DNA of 64,000 bases from Rhodobacteraceae bacterium QY30. Lineage in GTDB: Bacteria; Pseudomonadota; Alphaproteobacteria; Rhodobacterales; Rhodobacteraceae. Both the position numbers and the translations under genes were made by a program. Below, in pieces: positions 35,817 through 46,702 of this stretch (positions are counted from its first letter, which is position 1; each line of letters begins with the position of its first letter). The stretch spans positions 310,001 to 374,000 of the forward strand of contig CP023454.1 of the NCBI GenBank assembly GCA_002356635.1. The letters are read 5' to 3'. The notes under the pieces are model-generated. The model had not been told where the DNA came from. It saw only the letters and a list, made by a program, of their open reading frames with translations, and searched no databases.

Positions 35817-37358
35817 TCACAGATCCATCAGCAGGCGGCGCGGGTCTTCCAGCGCCTCTTTCACGCGCACCAGGAAGGTGACGGCGCCCTTGCCGTCGAC
35901 GATGCGGTGATCGTAGCTGAGCGCGAGATACATCATCGGACGGATGACGATCTGGCCGTTCACCACCACCGGGCGGTCCTGGATCTTGTGCATGCCAAGG
36001 ATGCCGGACTGCGGGGGGTTCAGGATCGGCGAGGACATGAGCGAGCCGTAGACGCCGCCGTTCGAGATGGTGAAGGAGCCGCCCTGCAGGTCGGCCATCG
36101 CCAGTTTGCCATCGCGGGCGCGGACGCCCAGTTCGGCGATCTTCTTCTCGATCTGCGCAAAGCTCATCTGGTCGGCATCGCGGACGACCGGAACCACGAG
36201 GCCCGCGGGCGTGCCGACAGCCACACCCATGTGGACGTAGTTCTTGTAGACCACGTCGCCGCCGTCGATTTCGGCGTTCACTTCCGGGACTTCCTTCAGG
36301 GCGTGGACGCAGGCCTTGACGAAGAAGGACATGAAGCCAAGCTTCACGCCGTGTTTCTTTTCGAACTGGTCCTTGAAGGTGTTGCGCAGCTCCATGATGC
36401 CGGACATGTCGACTTCGTTATAGGTCGTGAGGATCGCGGCAGTGTTCTGGGCGTCTTTCAGGCGGCGTGCGATGGTTGCGCGCAGGCGGGTCATCTTCAC
36501 CCGTTCCTCGCGCGCGGCGTCTTCCGCGGTGACGGGCGCGCGGGGGGCGGCAATCGGGGCCGGGGCGATGTTGACGACGGGGGCCGCCGGCGCCGGCGCC
36601 ACGGCAGCGCGGGCCACGTCTTCCTTCATGATGCGGCCATCGCGGCCCGTTCCCTGGACCTGATCGGCGCTGAGACCCGCTTCGGCCATCGCCTTGGTGG
36701 CCGAAGGCGCATTTTCGACGTCCTTGCGTTCGCGCACCTGTTCCGGTCCGGCGCCCGGAGAGCCGACGGCCTGCGCCTGGGCAGCCTTCGGTTCAACGGC
36801 CTTGGTACCGGCAGCGCCTTCGGTGATGATGGCCAGCCGGGCCTTGGCGTTGACGGTGCTGCCTTCGGGCGCAAGGATTTCCGCCAACACACCGGCGGCG
36901 GGGGCGGGAACCTCGACCGAGACCTTGTCGGTTTCCAGTTCGCACAGCATTTCATCCTGTGCGACCGTGTCGCCGACCTTCTTGAACCAGGTCGACACCG
37001 TCGCTTCGGTAACGCTTTCGCCCAGCGTCGGGACCATCACATCCGTCATCTTGCCCTCGTTGGCAGCGGGTGCGGCCTGACCGGCATCCCGCGGTTTCAT
37101 CTGTTGTGCCGCGTCATCCGCCCCTTCGGCGATCTGCGCCAGCAATGCGTTCACGCCGACCGTCGTTCCTTCCGGGGCGACGATTTCGGCCAGTGTTCCG
37201 CCGGCCGGGGCATGGACCTCGACCGTGACCTTGTCGGATTCCAACTCGCACAGCATGTCGTCGGCGGCGACGCGATCACCCGGTTTCCGGAACCAGGTGG
37301 CCACTGTCGCTTCGGACACGCTTTCGCCGAGGGTCGGAACCCGGACCTCGATCGTCAT
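35817..37358 (-). CDS. sucB: 2-oxoglutarate dehydrogenase E2 (dihydrolipoyl succinyltransferase), two lipoyl domains
   Basis: A 513-residue E2 core subunit. Two lipoyl domains carry the lipoylated lysines K43 (ELESDKV) and K145 (ELETDKV). A peripheral-subunit-binding domain at about 215-250 ([21 protein letters not shown]) binds E1/E3. The catalytic acyltransferase domain ends with SYDHRIVDG, holding the active-site His and Asp. E. coli SucB has one lipoyl domain; two are usual in this family as I recall. The start overlaps the sucA stop (ATGA). Confidence 0.95.
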   Translation of the reverse strand: MTIEVRVPTLGESVSEATVATWFRKPGDRVAADDMLCELESDKVTVEVHAPAGGTLAEIVAPEGTTVGVNALLAQIAEGADDAAQQMKPRDAGQAAPAANEGKMTDVMVPTLGESVTEATVSTWFKKVGDTVAQDEMLCELETDKVSVEVPAPAAGVLAEILAPEGSTVNAKARLAIITEGAAGTKAVEPKAAQAQAVGSPGAGPEQVRERKDVENAPSATKAMAEAGLSADQVQGTGRDGRIMKEDVARAAVAPAPAAPVVNIAPAPIAAPRAPVTAEDAAREERVKMTRLRATIARRLKDAQNTAAILTTYNEVDMSGIMELRNTFKDQFEKKHGVKLGFMSFFVKACVHALKEVPEVNAEIDGGDVVYKNYVHMGVAVGTPAGLVVPVVRDADQMSFAQIEKKIAELGVRARDGKLAMADLQGGSFTISNGGVYGSLMSSPILNPPQSGILGMHKIQDRPVVVNGQIVIRPMMYLALSYDHRIVDGKGAVTFLVRVKEALEDPRRLLMDL

Positions 37359-40324
37359 GCGGTCTTGCCCCCGAGGGTCAGCGCCTCGTTCACAAGCGAG
37401 TCCTGTTCAGCCTTGTGCTTGCTGGCCAGACCCGTCGCGGGCGAGGCGGTCGCGGTGCGGCCGACATAGGTGGCGCGCAGGTGTTTGGCGCCCACGCGGC
37501 CCAGGACCCATTCCAGGTTCGGTTCTATGAAGCTCCAGGCTCCCTGGTTCTTCGGCTCTTCCTGGCACCAGACGATCTCGGCCTTCTTGAAGCGCTCCAG
37601 CTCATGCGTGAGGGTCTGGGCCGGGAAGGGGTAGTACTGCTCCAGGCGGAGGAGGTAGATGTCATCAATGCCGCGCCTGTCGCGTTCCGCCAGCAGGTCG
37701 TAGTAGACCTTGCCCGAGCAGATCACGACGCGCTTGATCTTCGCATCCGGCACCAGTTTGGTCTGCGAATTGCCCTTCTGCGCATCGTCCCACAGGACGC
37801 GGTGGAACTGGCTGCCGGTGGTGAAGTCCTCGGCCGTGGAGATGCAGAGCGGGTGCCGCAAGAGCGATTTCGGCGTCATCAGCACCAGCGGCTTGCGGAA
37901 GCTGCGGTGGATCTGGCGGCGCAGGATGTGGAAGTAGTTCGCCGGGGTCGAGCAGTTGGCGACGATCCAGTTTTCCTGGGCGCAGAGTTGCAGCCAGCGT
38001 TCCGGACGGGCGGAGGAATGTTCCGGCCCCTGGCCTTCGTAGCCATGCGGCAGAAGCATCACGAGGCCGGACATCCGCAGCCACTTCGATTCGCCCGATG
38101 AGATGAACTGGTCGAACATGATCTGCGCGCCGTTGGCGAAGTCGCCGAACTGGCCTTCCCACATGGTCAGCGCCTTCGGCTCGGCCAGCGAATAGCCGTA
38201 TTCGAAGCCCAGGACCGCATATTCCGACAGCATCGAATCGATGACTTCGTAGCGGGCCTGGCCAGAGCGGATGTGGTTCAGCGGGTAGTAGCGTTCCTCG
38301 GTCGTCTGGTCGACGAAGGCCGAATGGCGCTGGCTGAAGGTGCCGCGGGTGCAGTCCTGGCCCGAAAGTCGGACGGGGAAGCCTTCGGTGACGAGGCTGC
38401 CGAAGGCCAGTGCCTCGGCCGTGGCCCAGTCGAAGCCCTGGCCGGTTTCGAACATCTTGGCCTTGGCTTCCAGCTGCCGGCCGATGGTCTTGTGCAGGTC
38501 GAAGCCTTGGGGGACGCGCGTCAGGGCGACCCCGACCTCGGCCAGCGTCTGCGGGGTGATCGCGGTGTTGCCAGCACTGTATTCCGCGCCTTCGCGGCCG
38601 AAGCCGGACCAGCGGCCATCGAGCCAGTCGGCCTTGTTGGGTTTGTAGTCCTTGCCCACCTCGAATTCGGCGTTCAGATGCGCCTGGAAGGCGGCCTTCA
38701 TGTCCTCGATTTCGCCTTCGGGGATCAGTCCGTCACGGACCAGCCGTTCGGTGTAAAGCTGCAGCGTGGTCTTCTGCTTCTTGATCCGGGTGTACATGAC
38801 CGGATTGGTGAACATCGGCTCGTCGCCTTCGTTGTGACCGAAGCGGCGGTAGCAGAAGATGTCGATGACCACGTCCTTGTGGAACTTCTGGCGGAATTCC
38901 GTTGCCACCTTGGCGGCATGGACCACGGCTTCCGGATCATCGCCGTTGACGTGGAAGATCGGCGCTTCGACCATCAGGGCGATGTCGGTCGGATAGGGCG
39001 AGCTGCGCGAAAAGTGCGGCGCGGTGGTGAAGCCGATCTGGTTGTTCACGACGATATGGATGGTGCCGCCCGTGCGGTGGCCGCGCAGGCCGGACAGGCC
39101 GAAGCATTCGGCCACGACACCCTGGCCCGCAAAGGCGGCGTCGCCATGCAGCAGGATCGGCAGGACATGGGTGCGATCCAGGTCGCTCAGCTGGTCCTGC
39201 TTGGCGCGGACCTTGCCAAGGACGACGGGGTTGACCGCTTCCAGGTGGCTGGGGTTGGCGGTCAGCGACAGGTGGACGGTGTTGCCGTCGAAGGTCCGGT
39301 CGGACGAGGCGCCCAGGTGGTATTTCACGTCGCCCGAGCCGTCGACATCCTCGGGCTTGGAGCTGCCGCCCTGGAATTCATTGAAGATCGCGCGGTAGGG
39401 TTTGTTCAGCACATTGGCCAGCACCGACAGACGGCCGCGGTGCGGCATCCCGATGACGATTTCCTTCACGCCCAGGCTGCCACCGCGCTTGATGATCTGT
39501 TCCATCGCCGGAATCAGGCTTTCGCCGCCATCCAGGCCGAAACGCTTGGTGCCCATGAACTTGACGTGGCAGAATTTTTCGAAGCCCTCGGCCTCGACCA
39601 GCTTGTTCAGGATCGCCTTGCGGCCTTCGCGGGTGAAGGTGATTTCCTTGCCGTAGCCTTCGATCCGTTCCTTCAGCCAACTGGCCTGTTCCGGATCCGA
39701 GATGTGCATGAACTGCAGCGCGAAGGTGCCGCAATAGGTGCGGCGGACGATTTCCAGGATCTGGCGCAGCGACGCGTGCTGAAGACCCAGAACGTTGTCG
39801 ATGAAGATCGGGCGGTCCATGTCGGCATCGGTGAAGCCGTAGGATTTCGGATCCAGTTCCGGATGCGGAATGACATCCTGAATTCCCAGCGGATCCAGGT
39901 CTGCGGCCAGGTGGCCGCGGATGCGATAGGCGCGGATCAGCATGATGGCGCGGATCGAATCCAGCACCGCGCGCTTGATCTGGTCGTCGCTGACCTTGAC
40001 GCCGGCCTCGGCCGCCTTGGCGCGGATCTTGTCGCCCGCGCCCTTGGCTTCGGCCGGAACCATCGGCCATTCGCCGGTCAGCGCCGCGGTCAGGTCATCG
40101 GACGGAACCGGCGGCCAGTCCGGGCGGTCCCAGCTGGCGCCCTTCGCCTCGCGCGTGACGGTGGTGCCGTCATCCCCCAGGCTGCGGAAGAAGGCGGCCC
40201 AACTGCTGTCCACCGAGTTGGGATCGGTGGCGTAGCGGGAATACATCTGTTCCACATAGGTCGCGTTGCCGCCTTCCAGGAAGGACGACGCGCGCAGGGC
40301 GAGATTGGGGGATTGATCGGTCAT
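37355..40324 (-). CDS. sucA: 2-oxoglutarate dehydrogenase E1
   Basis: A 989-residue thiamine diphosphate enzyme that decarboxylates 2-oxoglutarate and transfers the succinyl group to SucB. Features: the N-terminal E2-binding segment [50 protein letters not shown] and [12 protein letters not shown] (cofactor and substrate region), and the C-terminal pyrimidine-type domain. The internal ATG at 40324 is the family start; the longer frame back to 40447 has no support. A 154-bp gap with a stable hairpin separates it from sucD. Confidence 0.95.
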   Translation of the reverse strand: MTDQSPNLALRASSFLEGGNATYVEQMYSRYATDPNSVDSSWAAFFRSLGDDGTTVTREAKGASWDRPDWPPVPSDDLTAALTGEWPMVPAEAKGAGDKIRAKAAEAGVKVSDDQIKRAVLDSIRAIMLIRAYRIRGHLAADLDPLGIQDVIPHPELDPKSYGFTDADMDRPIFIDNVLGLQHASLRQILEIVRRTYCGTFALQFMHISDPEQASWLKERIEGYGKEITFTREGRKAILNKLVEAEGFEKFCHVKFMGTKRFGLDGGESLIPAMEQIIKRGGSLGVKEIVIGMPHRGRLSVLANVLNKPYRAIFNEFQGGSSKPEDVDGSGDVKYHLGASSDRTFDGNTVHLSLTANPSHLEAVNPVVLGKVRAKQDQLSDLDRTHVLPILLHGDAAFAGQGVVAECFGLSGLRGHRTGGTIHIVVNNQIGFTTAPHFSRSSPYPTDIALMVEAPIFHVNGDDPEAVVHAAKVATEFRQKFHKDVVIDIFCYRRFGHNEGDEPMFTNPVMYTRIKKQKTTLQLYTERLVRDGLIPEGEIEDMKAAFQAHLNAEFEVGKDYKPNKADWLDGRWSGFGREGAEYSAGNTAITPQTLAEVGVALTRVPQGFDLHKTIGRQLEAKAKMFETGQGFDWATAEALAFGSLVTEGFPVRLSGQDCTRGTFSQRHSAFVDQTTEERYYPLNHIRSGQARYEVIDSMLSEYAVLGFEYGYSLAEPKALTMWEGQFGDFANGAQIMFDQFISSGESKWLRMSGLVMLLPHGYEGQGPEHSSARPERWLQLCAQENWIVANCSTPANYFHILRRQIHRSFRKPLVLMTPKSLLRHPLCISTAEDFTTGSQFHRVLWDDAQKGNSQTKLVPDAKIKRVVICSGKVYYDLLAERDRRGIDDIYLLRLEQYYPFPAQTLTHELERFKKAEIVWCQEEPKNQGAWSFIEPNLEWVLGRVGAKHLRATYVGRTATASPATGLASKHKAEQDSLVNEALTLGGKTA

Positions 40325-40434
40325 CGGAAGCTCCGGCTGAGGCGGGCGGTGAAGCGGGGGCGCTGGCGGCCGAACGGGGGCCGGGCGCAGCGTCATGGGT
40401 GGGATCGCGGTGCGCGAGGTGCGCGCAGTCGTCT

Positions 40435-40470
40435 GGGTCCGGCGCATCCGCAGGGGAACGCGCCGGACCC
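40435..40470 (-). terminator. intercistronic hairpin between sucD and sucA
   Basis: Perfect 11-bp stem GGGTCCGGCGC / GCGCCGGACCC with a 14-base loop, 8 bp past the sucD stop. There is no T-run after it on the minus strand. It probably acts as a partial terminator or an RNA-stability element that sets the ratio of sucCD to sucAB. Confidence 0.5.
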
Positions 40471-40478
40471 GTTCAGGT

Positions 40479-41363
40479 TTACTTGCCCATCGCCTTCATG
40501 ACGGCTTCGCCCAGGTGGGCGGGGCTGTCAGCGACGACGATGCCGGCGCTGCGCATGGCTTCGATCTTCGATTCCGCGTCGCCCTTGCCGCCCGAGACGA
40601 TGGCGCCAGCGTGGCCCATCCGGCGGCCTTTCGGCGCCGTGCGGCCAGCGATGAAGCCCGCGGTCGGTTTCCAGCGGCCGCGTTTCTTTTCGTCGGCCAG
40701 GAACTGCGCGGCTTCTTCTTCGGCGGAACCGCCGATTTCACCGATCATGATGATCGACTGGGTTTCCGGGTCGGCCAGGAACATTTCCAGCACTTCGATA
40801 TGTTCGGTGCCCTTGATCGGGTCGCCGCCGATGCCCACGGCCGAGGACTGGCCAAGGCCCAGGTCCGAGGTCTGCTTCACCGCTTCGTAGGTGAGCGTGC
40901 CCGAACGCGACACGACGCCGACCGAGCCGCGCTGATGGATGTGGCCCGGCATGATGCCGATCTTGCATTCGCCCGGCGTGATGACGCCCGGGCAGTTCGG
41001 CCCGATCAGGCGGGTGTTCGACCCTTGCAGGGCGCGCTTCACCTTCATCATGTCCAGCACCGGGATGCCTTCGGTGATGCAGACCACCAGCGGGATTTCG
41101 GCGTCGATGGCTTCCAGGATCGAATCCGCCGCGAAGGGGGGCGGAACGTAGATGACGGACGCATTCGCGCCGGTCTTGGCAACTGCGTCATGGACGCTGT
41201 CGAAGACCGGCAGGCCCAGGTGGCTGCTGCCACCCTTGCCCGGCGTCACGCCGCCGACCATCTGCGTGCCGTAGGCGATCGCCTGTTCGGTGTGGAAGGT
41301 GCCCTGGCTGCCGGTGATGCCCTGGCAGATGACTTTGGTGTCTTTGTTGACGAGTACGGCCAT
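40479..41363 (-). CDS. sucD: succinyl-CoA synthetase alpha subunit
   Basis: A 294-residue CoA-binding subunit. Seen: the N-terminal [48 protein letters not shown], and [14 protein letters not shown] containing the histidine that is transiently phosphorylated. With SucC it converts succinyl-CoA to succinate with substrate-level phosphorylation. It begins 6 bp after sucC. Confidence 0.97.
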   Translation of the reverse strand: MAVLVNKDTKVICQGITGSQGTFHTEQAIAYGTQMVGGVTPGKGGSSHLGLPVFDSVHDAVAKTGANASVIYVPPPFAADSILEAIDAEIPLVVCITEGIPVLDMMKVKRALQGSNTRLIGPNCPGVITPGECKIGIMPGHIHQRGSVGVVSRSGTLTYEAVKQTSDLGLGQSSAVGIGGDPIKGTEHIEVLEMFLADPETQSIIMIGEIGGSAEEEAAQFLADEKKRGRWKPTAGFIAGRTAPKGRRMGHAGAIVSGGKGDAESKIEAMRSAGIVVADSPAHLGEAVMKAMGK

Positions 41364-41369
41364 CTTGGA

Positions 41370-42563
41370 TCAGCCCTTCACTGCTTTGACGATTTTCTGC
41401 GCCGCGTCGCTGAGGTTGTCGCCCGCGATCACGTTCAGGCCGGAGTTCGCGATGATCTCCTTGCCCTTTTCGACGTTGGTGCCTTCCAGGCGCACGACCA
41501 GCGGAACCTGCAGGCCCACTTCCTTCACCGCGGCGATGATGCCTTCGGCGATGATGTCGCAGCGCATGATGCCGCCGAAGATGTTCACAAGGATGCCCTT
41601 CACGTTCGGGTCCGAGGTGATGATCTTGAAGGCTTCGGTGACCTTTTCCTTCGTGGCGCCGCCGCCAACGTCCAGGAAGTTGGCCGGTTCGGCGCCGTAC
41701 AGCTTGATGATGTCCATCGTCGCCATGGCCAGGCCCGCGCCGTTGACCATGCAGCCGATTTCACCGTCCAGCGCGATGTAGTTCAGGTCGAACTTCGACG
41801 CCGCGAGTTCCTTCGGGTCTTCTTCGGTTTCGTCGCGCAGCGCCAGGATATCGGGGTGGCGGTAAAGCGCGTTGTTGTCGAAGGACACTTTCGCATCCAG
41901 CACCTTCAGGTTGCCGTCCGGCATGACGATCAGCGGGTTGATCTCCAGCATCTCCATGTCCTTCTCGAGGAAGGCCTTGTAGAGCGTCTTGACCAGCTGC
42001 ACGCACTGCTTGACCGCCTGGCCTTCCAGCTTCAGCGCATAGGCGACACGGCGGCCGTGGAAATCGGACAGGCCCGAAGCCGGGTCGACCGAGAAGGACA
42101 GGATCTTTTCGGGGGTCTGGGCCGCCACTTCTTCAATGTCCATGCCGCCTTCGGTCGAGACGACGAAGGAGATGCGCGAGGTCTGACGGTCGACCAGCAG
42201 CGCAAGGTAGAGTTCGCGCGAAATGTCGCTGCCCGCTTCGATGTAGATGCGGTTGACCTGCTTGCCTGCGGCGCCGGTCTGGTGCGTGACAAGGGTGCGG
42301 CCCAGCATCTGCTTGGCCAGTTCGGCGGCTTCGCTGACGGATTTCGCCAGACGCACACCGCCCTTTTCACCGGCTTCGGGTTCGACGAACTTGCCCTTGC
42401 CGCGGCCGCCGGCGTGGATCTGCGCCTTCACGACCCACAGCGGGCCGTCGAGCTCGCCCGCGGCGGTCTTCGCCTCTTCGGCGCGAAGGACGGGGCGGCC
42501 GTCCGACACCGGCGCGCCGTAGCTGCGCAGCAGGGCCTTGGCCTGATATTCGTGAATGTTCAT
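41370..42563 (-). CDS. sucC: succinyl-CoA synthetase beta subunit
   Basis: A 397-residue ATP-grasp subunit. Typical segments are [60 protein letters not shown] and [13 protein letters not shown]. It opens the minus-strand suc operon. Upstream (42564-42745) lie a TTGACA -35-like hexamer and the paired GTGATCAC palindromes shared with sdhC. Confidence 0.97.
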   Translation of the reverse strand: MNIHEYQAKALLRSYGAPVSDGRPVLRAEEAKTAAGELDGPLWVVKAQIHAGGRGKGKFVEPEAGEKGGVRLAKSVSEAAELAKQMLGRTLVTHQTGAAGKQVNRIYIEAGSDISRELYLALLVDRQTSRISFVVSTEGGMDIEEVAAQTPEKILSFSVDPASGLSDFHGRRVAYALKLEGQAVKQCVQLVKTLYKAFLEKDMEMLEINPLIVMPDGNLKVLDAKVSFDNNALYRHPDILALRDETEEDPKELAASKFDLNYIALDGEIGCMVNGAGLAMATMDIIKLYGAEPANFLDVGGGATKEKVTEAFKIITSDPNVKGILVNIFGGIMRCDIIAEGIIAAVKEVGLQVPLVVRLEGTNVEKGKEIIANSGLNVIAGDNLSDAAQKIVKAVKG

Positions 42564-42616
42564 GGGCGATCCTCATGAGATGCAGTTCGCGGCCCACATG
42601 CCATAGCCGCGACCTG

Positions 42617-42622
42617 TGTCAA
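42617..42622 (-). promoter_or_regulatory. candidate -35 box of the sucC promoter
   Basis: TTGACA on the minus strand, 54 bp from the sucC start codon. No convincing -10 hexamer was found at 17 bp, although a TATGGC lies closer. The assignment rests on the exact -35 match and its position between the operator pair and the gene. Confidence 0.4.
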
Positions 42623-42670
42623 AAGCCTAAATGGGTGCAGATGCGGTGGTGCGCGGAAAAATCCGACTTT

Positions 42671-42701
42671 TGTGATCACACTTCGAAATCGTGTGATCAC
42701 A
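42671..42701. promoter_or_regulatory. paired GTGATCAC operator upstream of sucC
   Basis: Two perfect TGTGATCACA palindromes at 42671-42680 and 42692-42701, start to start 21 bp (two helical turns), 108 bp before sucC. The same arrangement, with one mismatch in each outer base pair, precedes sdhC. Two identical 10-bp palindromes in phase on the helix indicate cooperative binding by a dimeric regulator. The regulator is not identifiable from the window. Confidence 0.75.
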
Positions 42702-42745
42702 TCGCCCGGAGCGGCACCAGGGACTCGGGCGTCACACGGCGCGCG

Positions 42746-43966
42746 TCAGTTCAACCAGATGGCAAACAGGACGGCGTTGCCGGATACCAACCCTTCGAAT
42801 GCGCGCCAGTTGGCGTTGCTGATCTGTGGGCCGGTTTTCAGGAAAGGCGCCATGCCCATGCCGTGAAGCCATTCCACCAGATCAACGGGGCCGGGGTTTT
42901 CCAGCCAGGCCGATACGTCGAAGCCGATGCTTTCCCCGTAGGGCACGAGGAGTTCGCCTTTCAGCAGCTTTTCCGCATCGTCCAGGATCGCAAGCCAAGC
43001 GACGTCAACGCCTTCGGGAAAGAGCGCGCCCAGGGCCGAGGTCTGGTGCTTGTTCGGGATCCATTCCTGGTCATTGTCCGTTTCCGCCGCGACCTCTGTC
43101 CAGAAGCGGCGGTTGTGGTTGACCATCGCCAAAAGGTGGTCGCGGGTCTTGCGGGTATGATCGGCCAAGGGCTGCTGACGCAGCGCAAGAAGCGCAGTTG
43201 CCATCATGTCTGCACTGTTCGGATAGCCGCCGGTTTCGCCCATGAACTGGTCAGCCGGCCCGGTGGTGCCAAGGGCGATCAGGGCCTTTCGACCTTTGAA
43301 CACCTGTTCGATCACTGCGGTCGGCTGGAAGGCCAGCACCGTGTTTGAGGTGGCGGACAGAAGGTGCGTGTAGGCGGTCAACCAGGAAACATCGGCCCGA
43401 TCGAAGCGGATGCCATCAACCTTGGGCATTTGCGGGGTTTCCATGACCCCCGTGTCGAAGTTGAAGCGCGGCTGTGCGAGGAAGTTTGCGCCAACGGCAA
43501 GGATCGACTCTCCTTCAGCCCGGTCGCCAGAGCCGTCGATGTCGAGCCAAAGGTCTGCAGGTCGCAACACAAGCCCGATGTCGCCTTCCGCTGGAATGCG
43601 GGACAGGGTCGCGCGGGCGTCCTCCATCCGGGTTTCCAGATTGCGGAATACCGTTTCGACCAGCGCCGGATCAAAGGGCGCAGGGTTCGGGTTCGCGGGA
43701 ACCGGCAGACGAAAAAGCGGCAGGGCGCTTTCCTGGGATTGGCCGACTTTCCAGCGGTCGTGAAGTCCGGCTTCGATCCCGCCCAGAAACTGCGTCATGG
43801 CAAGGGCCAGCAGATCTTCTGCGGAAGGATCGGACAGATCAGTGATCGCGGTTTCGGTCCTGGCCAGTCCGTCCTTCGCGATCAGCGCCGACCAGTCCTG
43901 CGTGGGCGCCGCCTGAAGAGGGCAGGAAAGAAGACTCAGGATCGTGCATGAAATGAACTTGCGCAT
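42746..43966 (-). CDS. exported protein of unknown function between mdh and sucC (406 aa)
   Basis: The protein has a signal peptide (MRKFISCTILSLLSCPLQAA, cleavage about residue 20) and a perfect AAGGAGG ribosome binding site. The mature part is about 386 residues, largely helical, without further membrane segments, and contains LWLDIDGSGDRAEGES, an EF-hand-like acidic loop. I recall similar unannotated proteins beside sucC in relatives but know no function. It follows the mdh terminator and precedes the sucC promoter region, so it is its own unit or reads into suc. Confidence 0.7.
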   Translation of the reverse strand: MRKFISCTILSLLSCPLQAAPTQDWSALIAKDGLARTETAITDLSDPSAEDLLALAMTQFLGGIEAGLHDRWKVGQSQESALPLFRLPVPANPNPAPFDPALVETVFRNLETRMEDARATLSRIPAEGDIGLVLRPADLWLDIDGSGDRAEGESILAVGANFLAQPRFNFDTGVMETPQMPKVDGIRFDRADVSWLTAYTHLLSATSNTVLAFQPTAVIEQVFKGRKALIALGTTGPADQFMGETGGYPNSADMMATALLALRQQPLADHTRKTRDHLLAMVNHNRRFWTEVAAETDNDQEWIPNKHQTSALGALFPEGVDVAWLAILDDAEKLLKGELLVPYGESIGFDVSAWLENPGPVDLVEWLHGMGMAPFLKTGPQISNANWRAFEGLVSGNAVLFAIWLN

Positions 43967-43986
43967 GATACCTCCTTTTGAAATCC

Positions 43987-44017
43987 AAAAAAAAAGGGCC
44001 GCCCAGGCGGCCCTTTT
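43987..44017 (-). terminator. intrinsic terminator of mdh
   Basis: Stem GGGCCGCC / GGCGGCCC, flanked by AAAA/TTTT pairs. The minus-strand transcript then runs into nine consecutive T. This is one of the clearest terminators in the window and separates mdh from the exported protein gene. Confidence 0.92.
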
Positions 44018-44036
44018 GTATACTGTCAGGTCTGGA

Positions 44037-45038
<1,002 letters not shown>

Positions 45039-45239
45039 CTAATCCCATGGTGGTGTTTAGGCAAGACTGACACGGCCGCACAAACTGCATCGAATGCGAA
45101 GTTTGGCTTGTGGCGCCCGCTGGGCGGAGTAGGAGATGCAGCGAAAACGGGGCCGGCTTTCTGCGATGCGGCAATTCTGTGCTTGAAGAAAGTGCCATTT
45201 TTGTGGTCCTTGACGTAATAAAGTTGCGAGGAGAGAATC

Positions 45240-46097
45240 ATGGACGCGGTCGCACGCCCCTATCGTTCGGTGCTCTACATTCCCGGTTCGCGGGAACGGG
45301 CGCTGGAGAAGGCCACGGGCCTTGCGGCCGATGCGATCATCTTCGACCTGGAAGATGCGGTTGCGCCCGATGAAAAGGTGCCGGCCCGCGACCTGTTGGG
45401 ACGGGTTCTGTCGGCGCAGGATTATGGACATCGGGCGCGGATCGTGCGGATCAATGGCTTTGACACCGAATGGGGCCGCGCGGATGCGGAAGCCTTCGCC
45501 CAACATCCCGATGTCGATGCGATCCTGGTTCCGAAGGTCAGCCGTGCCGCCGATCTGGATGCCGTGGCGGCTGTCACCGGCGCCAAACCCCTGTGGGCGA
45601 TGATGGAAACCGCGATGGGAATGCTGAACGCGCCCGAGATCGCGGCCCATCCGCGCCTGGAAGGTATGGTGATGGGCACCAACGACCTGGCCAAGGAACT
45701 GGGCAGCCGCTTCCGGGCTGACCGCCTGCCGATGCAGGCGGGGCTGGGCCTGTGCCTGCTGGCGGCCAGGGCGCACGGCCGGGTGATCATCGACGGGGTC
45801 TACAACGCTTTCAAGGATGACGAGGGCTTGCGCGCGGAATGCGCCCAGGGGCGTGACATGGGCTTTGACGGCAAGACCCTGATCCATCCCGCCCAGCTGG
45901 AGATCGCCAACAGCGGTTTCGCACCGTCCGAGGCCGAGGTCGACCTGGCCCGCCGGCAGATCGCCGCTTTCGACAGCGCCACCGCGGCGGGTCAGGGCGT
46001 GGCCGTGGTGGATGGCAAGATCGTCGAGAACCTGCATATCGTCACGGCGAAGGCCATCCTGGCCCGCACCGCCGCCATTGCGGCCCTGGCAAGCTGA
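45240..46097 (+). CDS. mcl2: (3S)-malyl-CoA thioesterase (HpcH/HpaI-CitE family)
   Basis: A 285-residue CitE-like enzyme. Seen: RSVLYIPGSRERALEKA, IIFDLEDAVAPDEK (metal-binding region), the METAMGMLNAPEIA segment, and GFDGKTLIHPAQ near the C-terminus. The shorter CitE-like paralogue in Rhodobacter, Mcl2, hydrolyses (3S)-malyl-CoA to malate and CoA in the ethylmalonyl-CoA pathway. The assignment rests on length and on the mch gene downstream. A CoA lyase role for another substrate is the alternative. CGAGGAGAG precedes the ATG. Confidence 0.85.
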   Translation: MDAVARPYRSVLYIPGSRERALEKATGLAADAIIFDLEDAVAPDEKVPARDLLGRVLSAQDYGHRARIVRINGFDTEWGRADAEAFAQHPDVDAILVPKVSRAADLDAVAAVTGAKPLWAMMETAMGMLNAPEIAAHPRLEGMVMGTNDLAKELGSRFRADRLPMQAGLGLCLLAARAHGRVIIDGVYNAFKDDEGLRAECAQGRDMGFDGKTLIHPAQLEIANSGFAPSEAEVDLARRQIAAFDSATAAGQGVAVVDGKIVENLHIVTAKAILARTAAIAALAS

Positions 46098-46107
46098 GGG
46101 GAATCGC

Positions 46108-46656
46108 ATGTCTGTCCTGATCGTTGGCGTCGCGTTGTTCATCGCGGCGCATGTTCTGAAGCGGCTTCTGCCCGGCCTGCATGACAAGCTGGGGAAGGGC
46201 GGGGTTGCCGCCGTGCTGGTCGTTTCCGTGATCCTGATGATCTGGGGCTATCGGACCGCGCCATTCGAGCCGGTTTACACGCCGCTGCCGGGCATGGGGC
46301 ACCTGAACAATACGCTGATGCTGGTCTCGATCTTCCTGTTCGGGGTCGGGGGGACGAAAGGCACGCTTTACAACCGGATGCGGCACCCGATGCTGTGGGG
46401 CACCGTGATCTGGTCGGTGGCGCACCTGCTGGTCAACGGCGATGTCGCCGCGCTGGTGCTGTTCGGGGGGCTTGGCCTTTGGGCGTTCCTTGAAATGGCG
46501 CTGATCAATGCGGCTGGTCCCTGGGTGCGGCCCACAGAGGGGCGCGGGATCAAGGGCGATGCCATGAACCTGGTGGGGACGCTTGTCCTTTATGGTCTGA
46601 TCGCCGGCGTCCATGTCTGGCTGGGCCACAACCCGTTCCTGGGAACCTACGGCTGA
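46108..46656 (+). CDS. nnrU: NnrU-family membrane protein
   Basis: A 182-residue inner-membrane protein with about five to six helices. The central MRHPMLWGTVIWSVAHLLVNGD is the NnrU family hallmark. NnrU was named from denitrification loci and is thought to act in nitrite/nitric oxide metabolism, but family members occur widely elsewhere. It lies 10 bp after mcl2 and 46 bp before mch, so it is embedded in the ethylmalonyl-CoA gene pair. GAGGGGA sets the start at 46108. Confidence 0.85.
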   Translation: MSVLIVGVALFIAAHVLKRLLPGLHDKLGKGGVAAVLVVSVILMIWGYRTAPFEPVYTPLPGMGHLNNTLMLVSIFLFGVGGTKGTLYNRMRHPMLWGTVIWSVAHLLVNGDVAALVLFGGLGLWAFLEMALINAAGPWVRPTEGRGIKGDAMNLVGTLVLYGLIAGVHVWLGHNPFLGTYG

Positions 46657-46702
46657 CCGCCGCGAACCCGTACCCTTTCCGCGACAAGAGCTTGAGCACG
46701 CA

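Noticed and set aside
38273-40501. 742-codon plus-strand frame across sucA
   Set aside because: Complement of sucA with low-complexity composition and no motif.
45179-45211. Possible degenerate GTGATCAC pair between mdh and mcl2
   Set aside because: TGTGCTTG and TGTGGTCC have several mismatches and 23-bp spacing, so they do not meet the pattern seen at sucC and sdhC.
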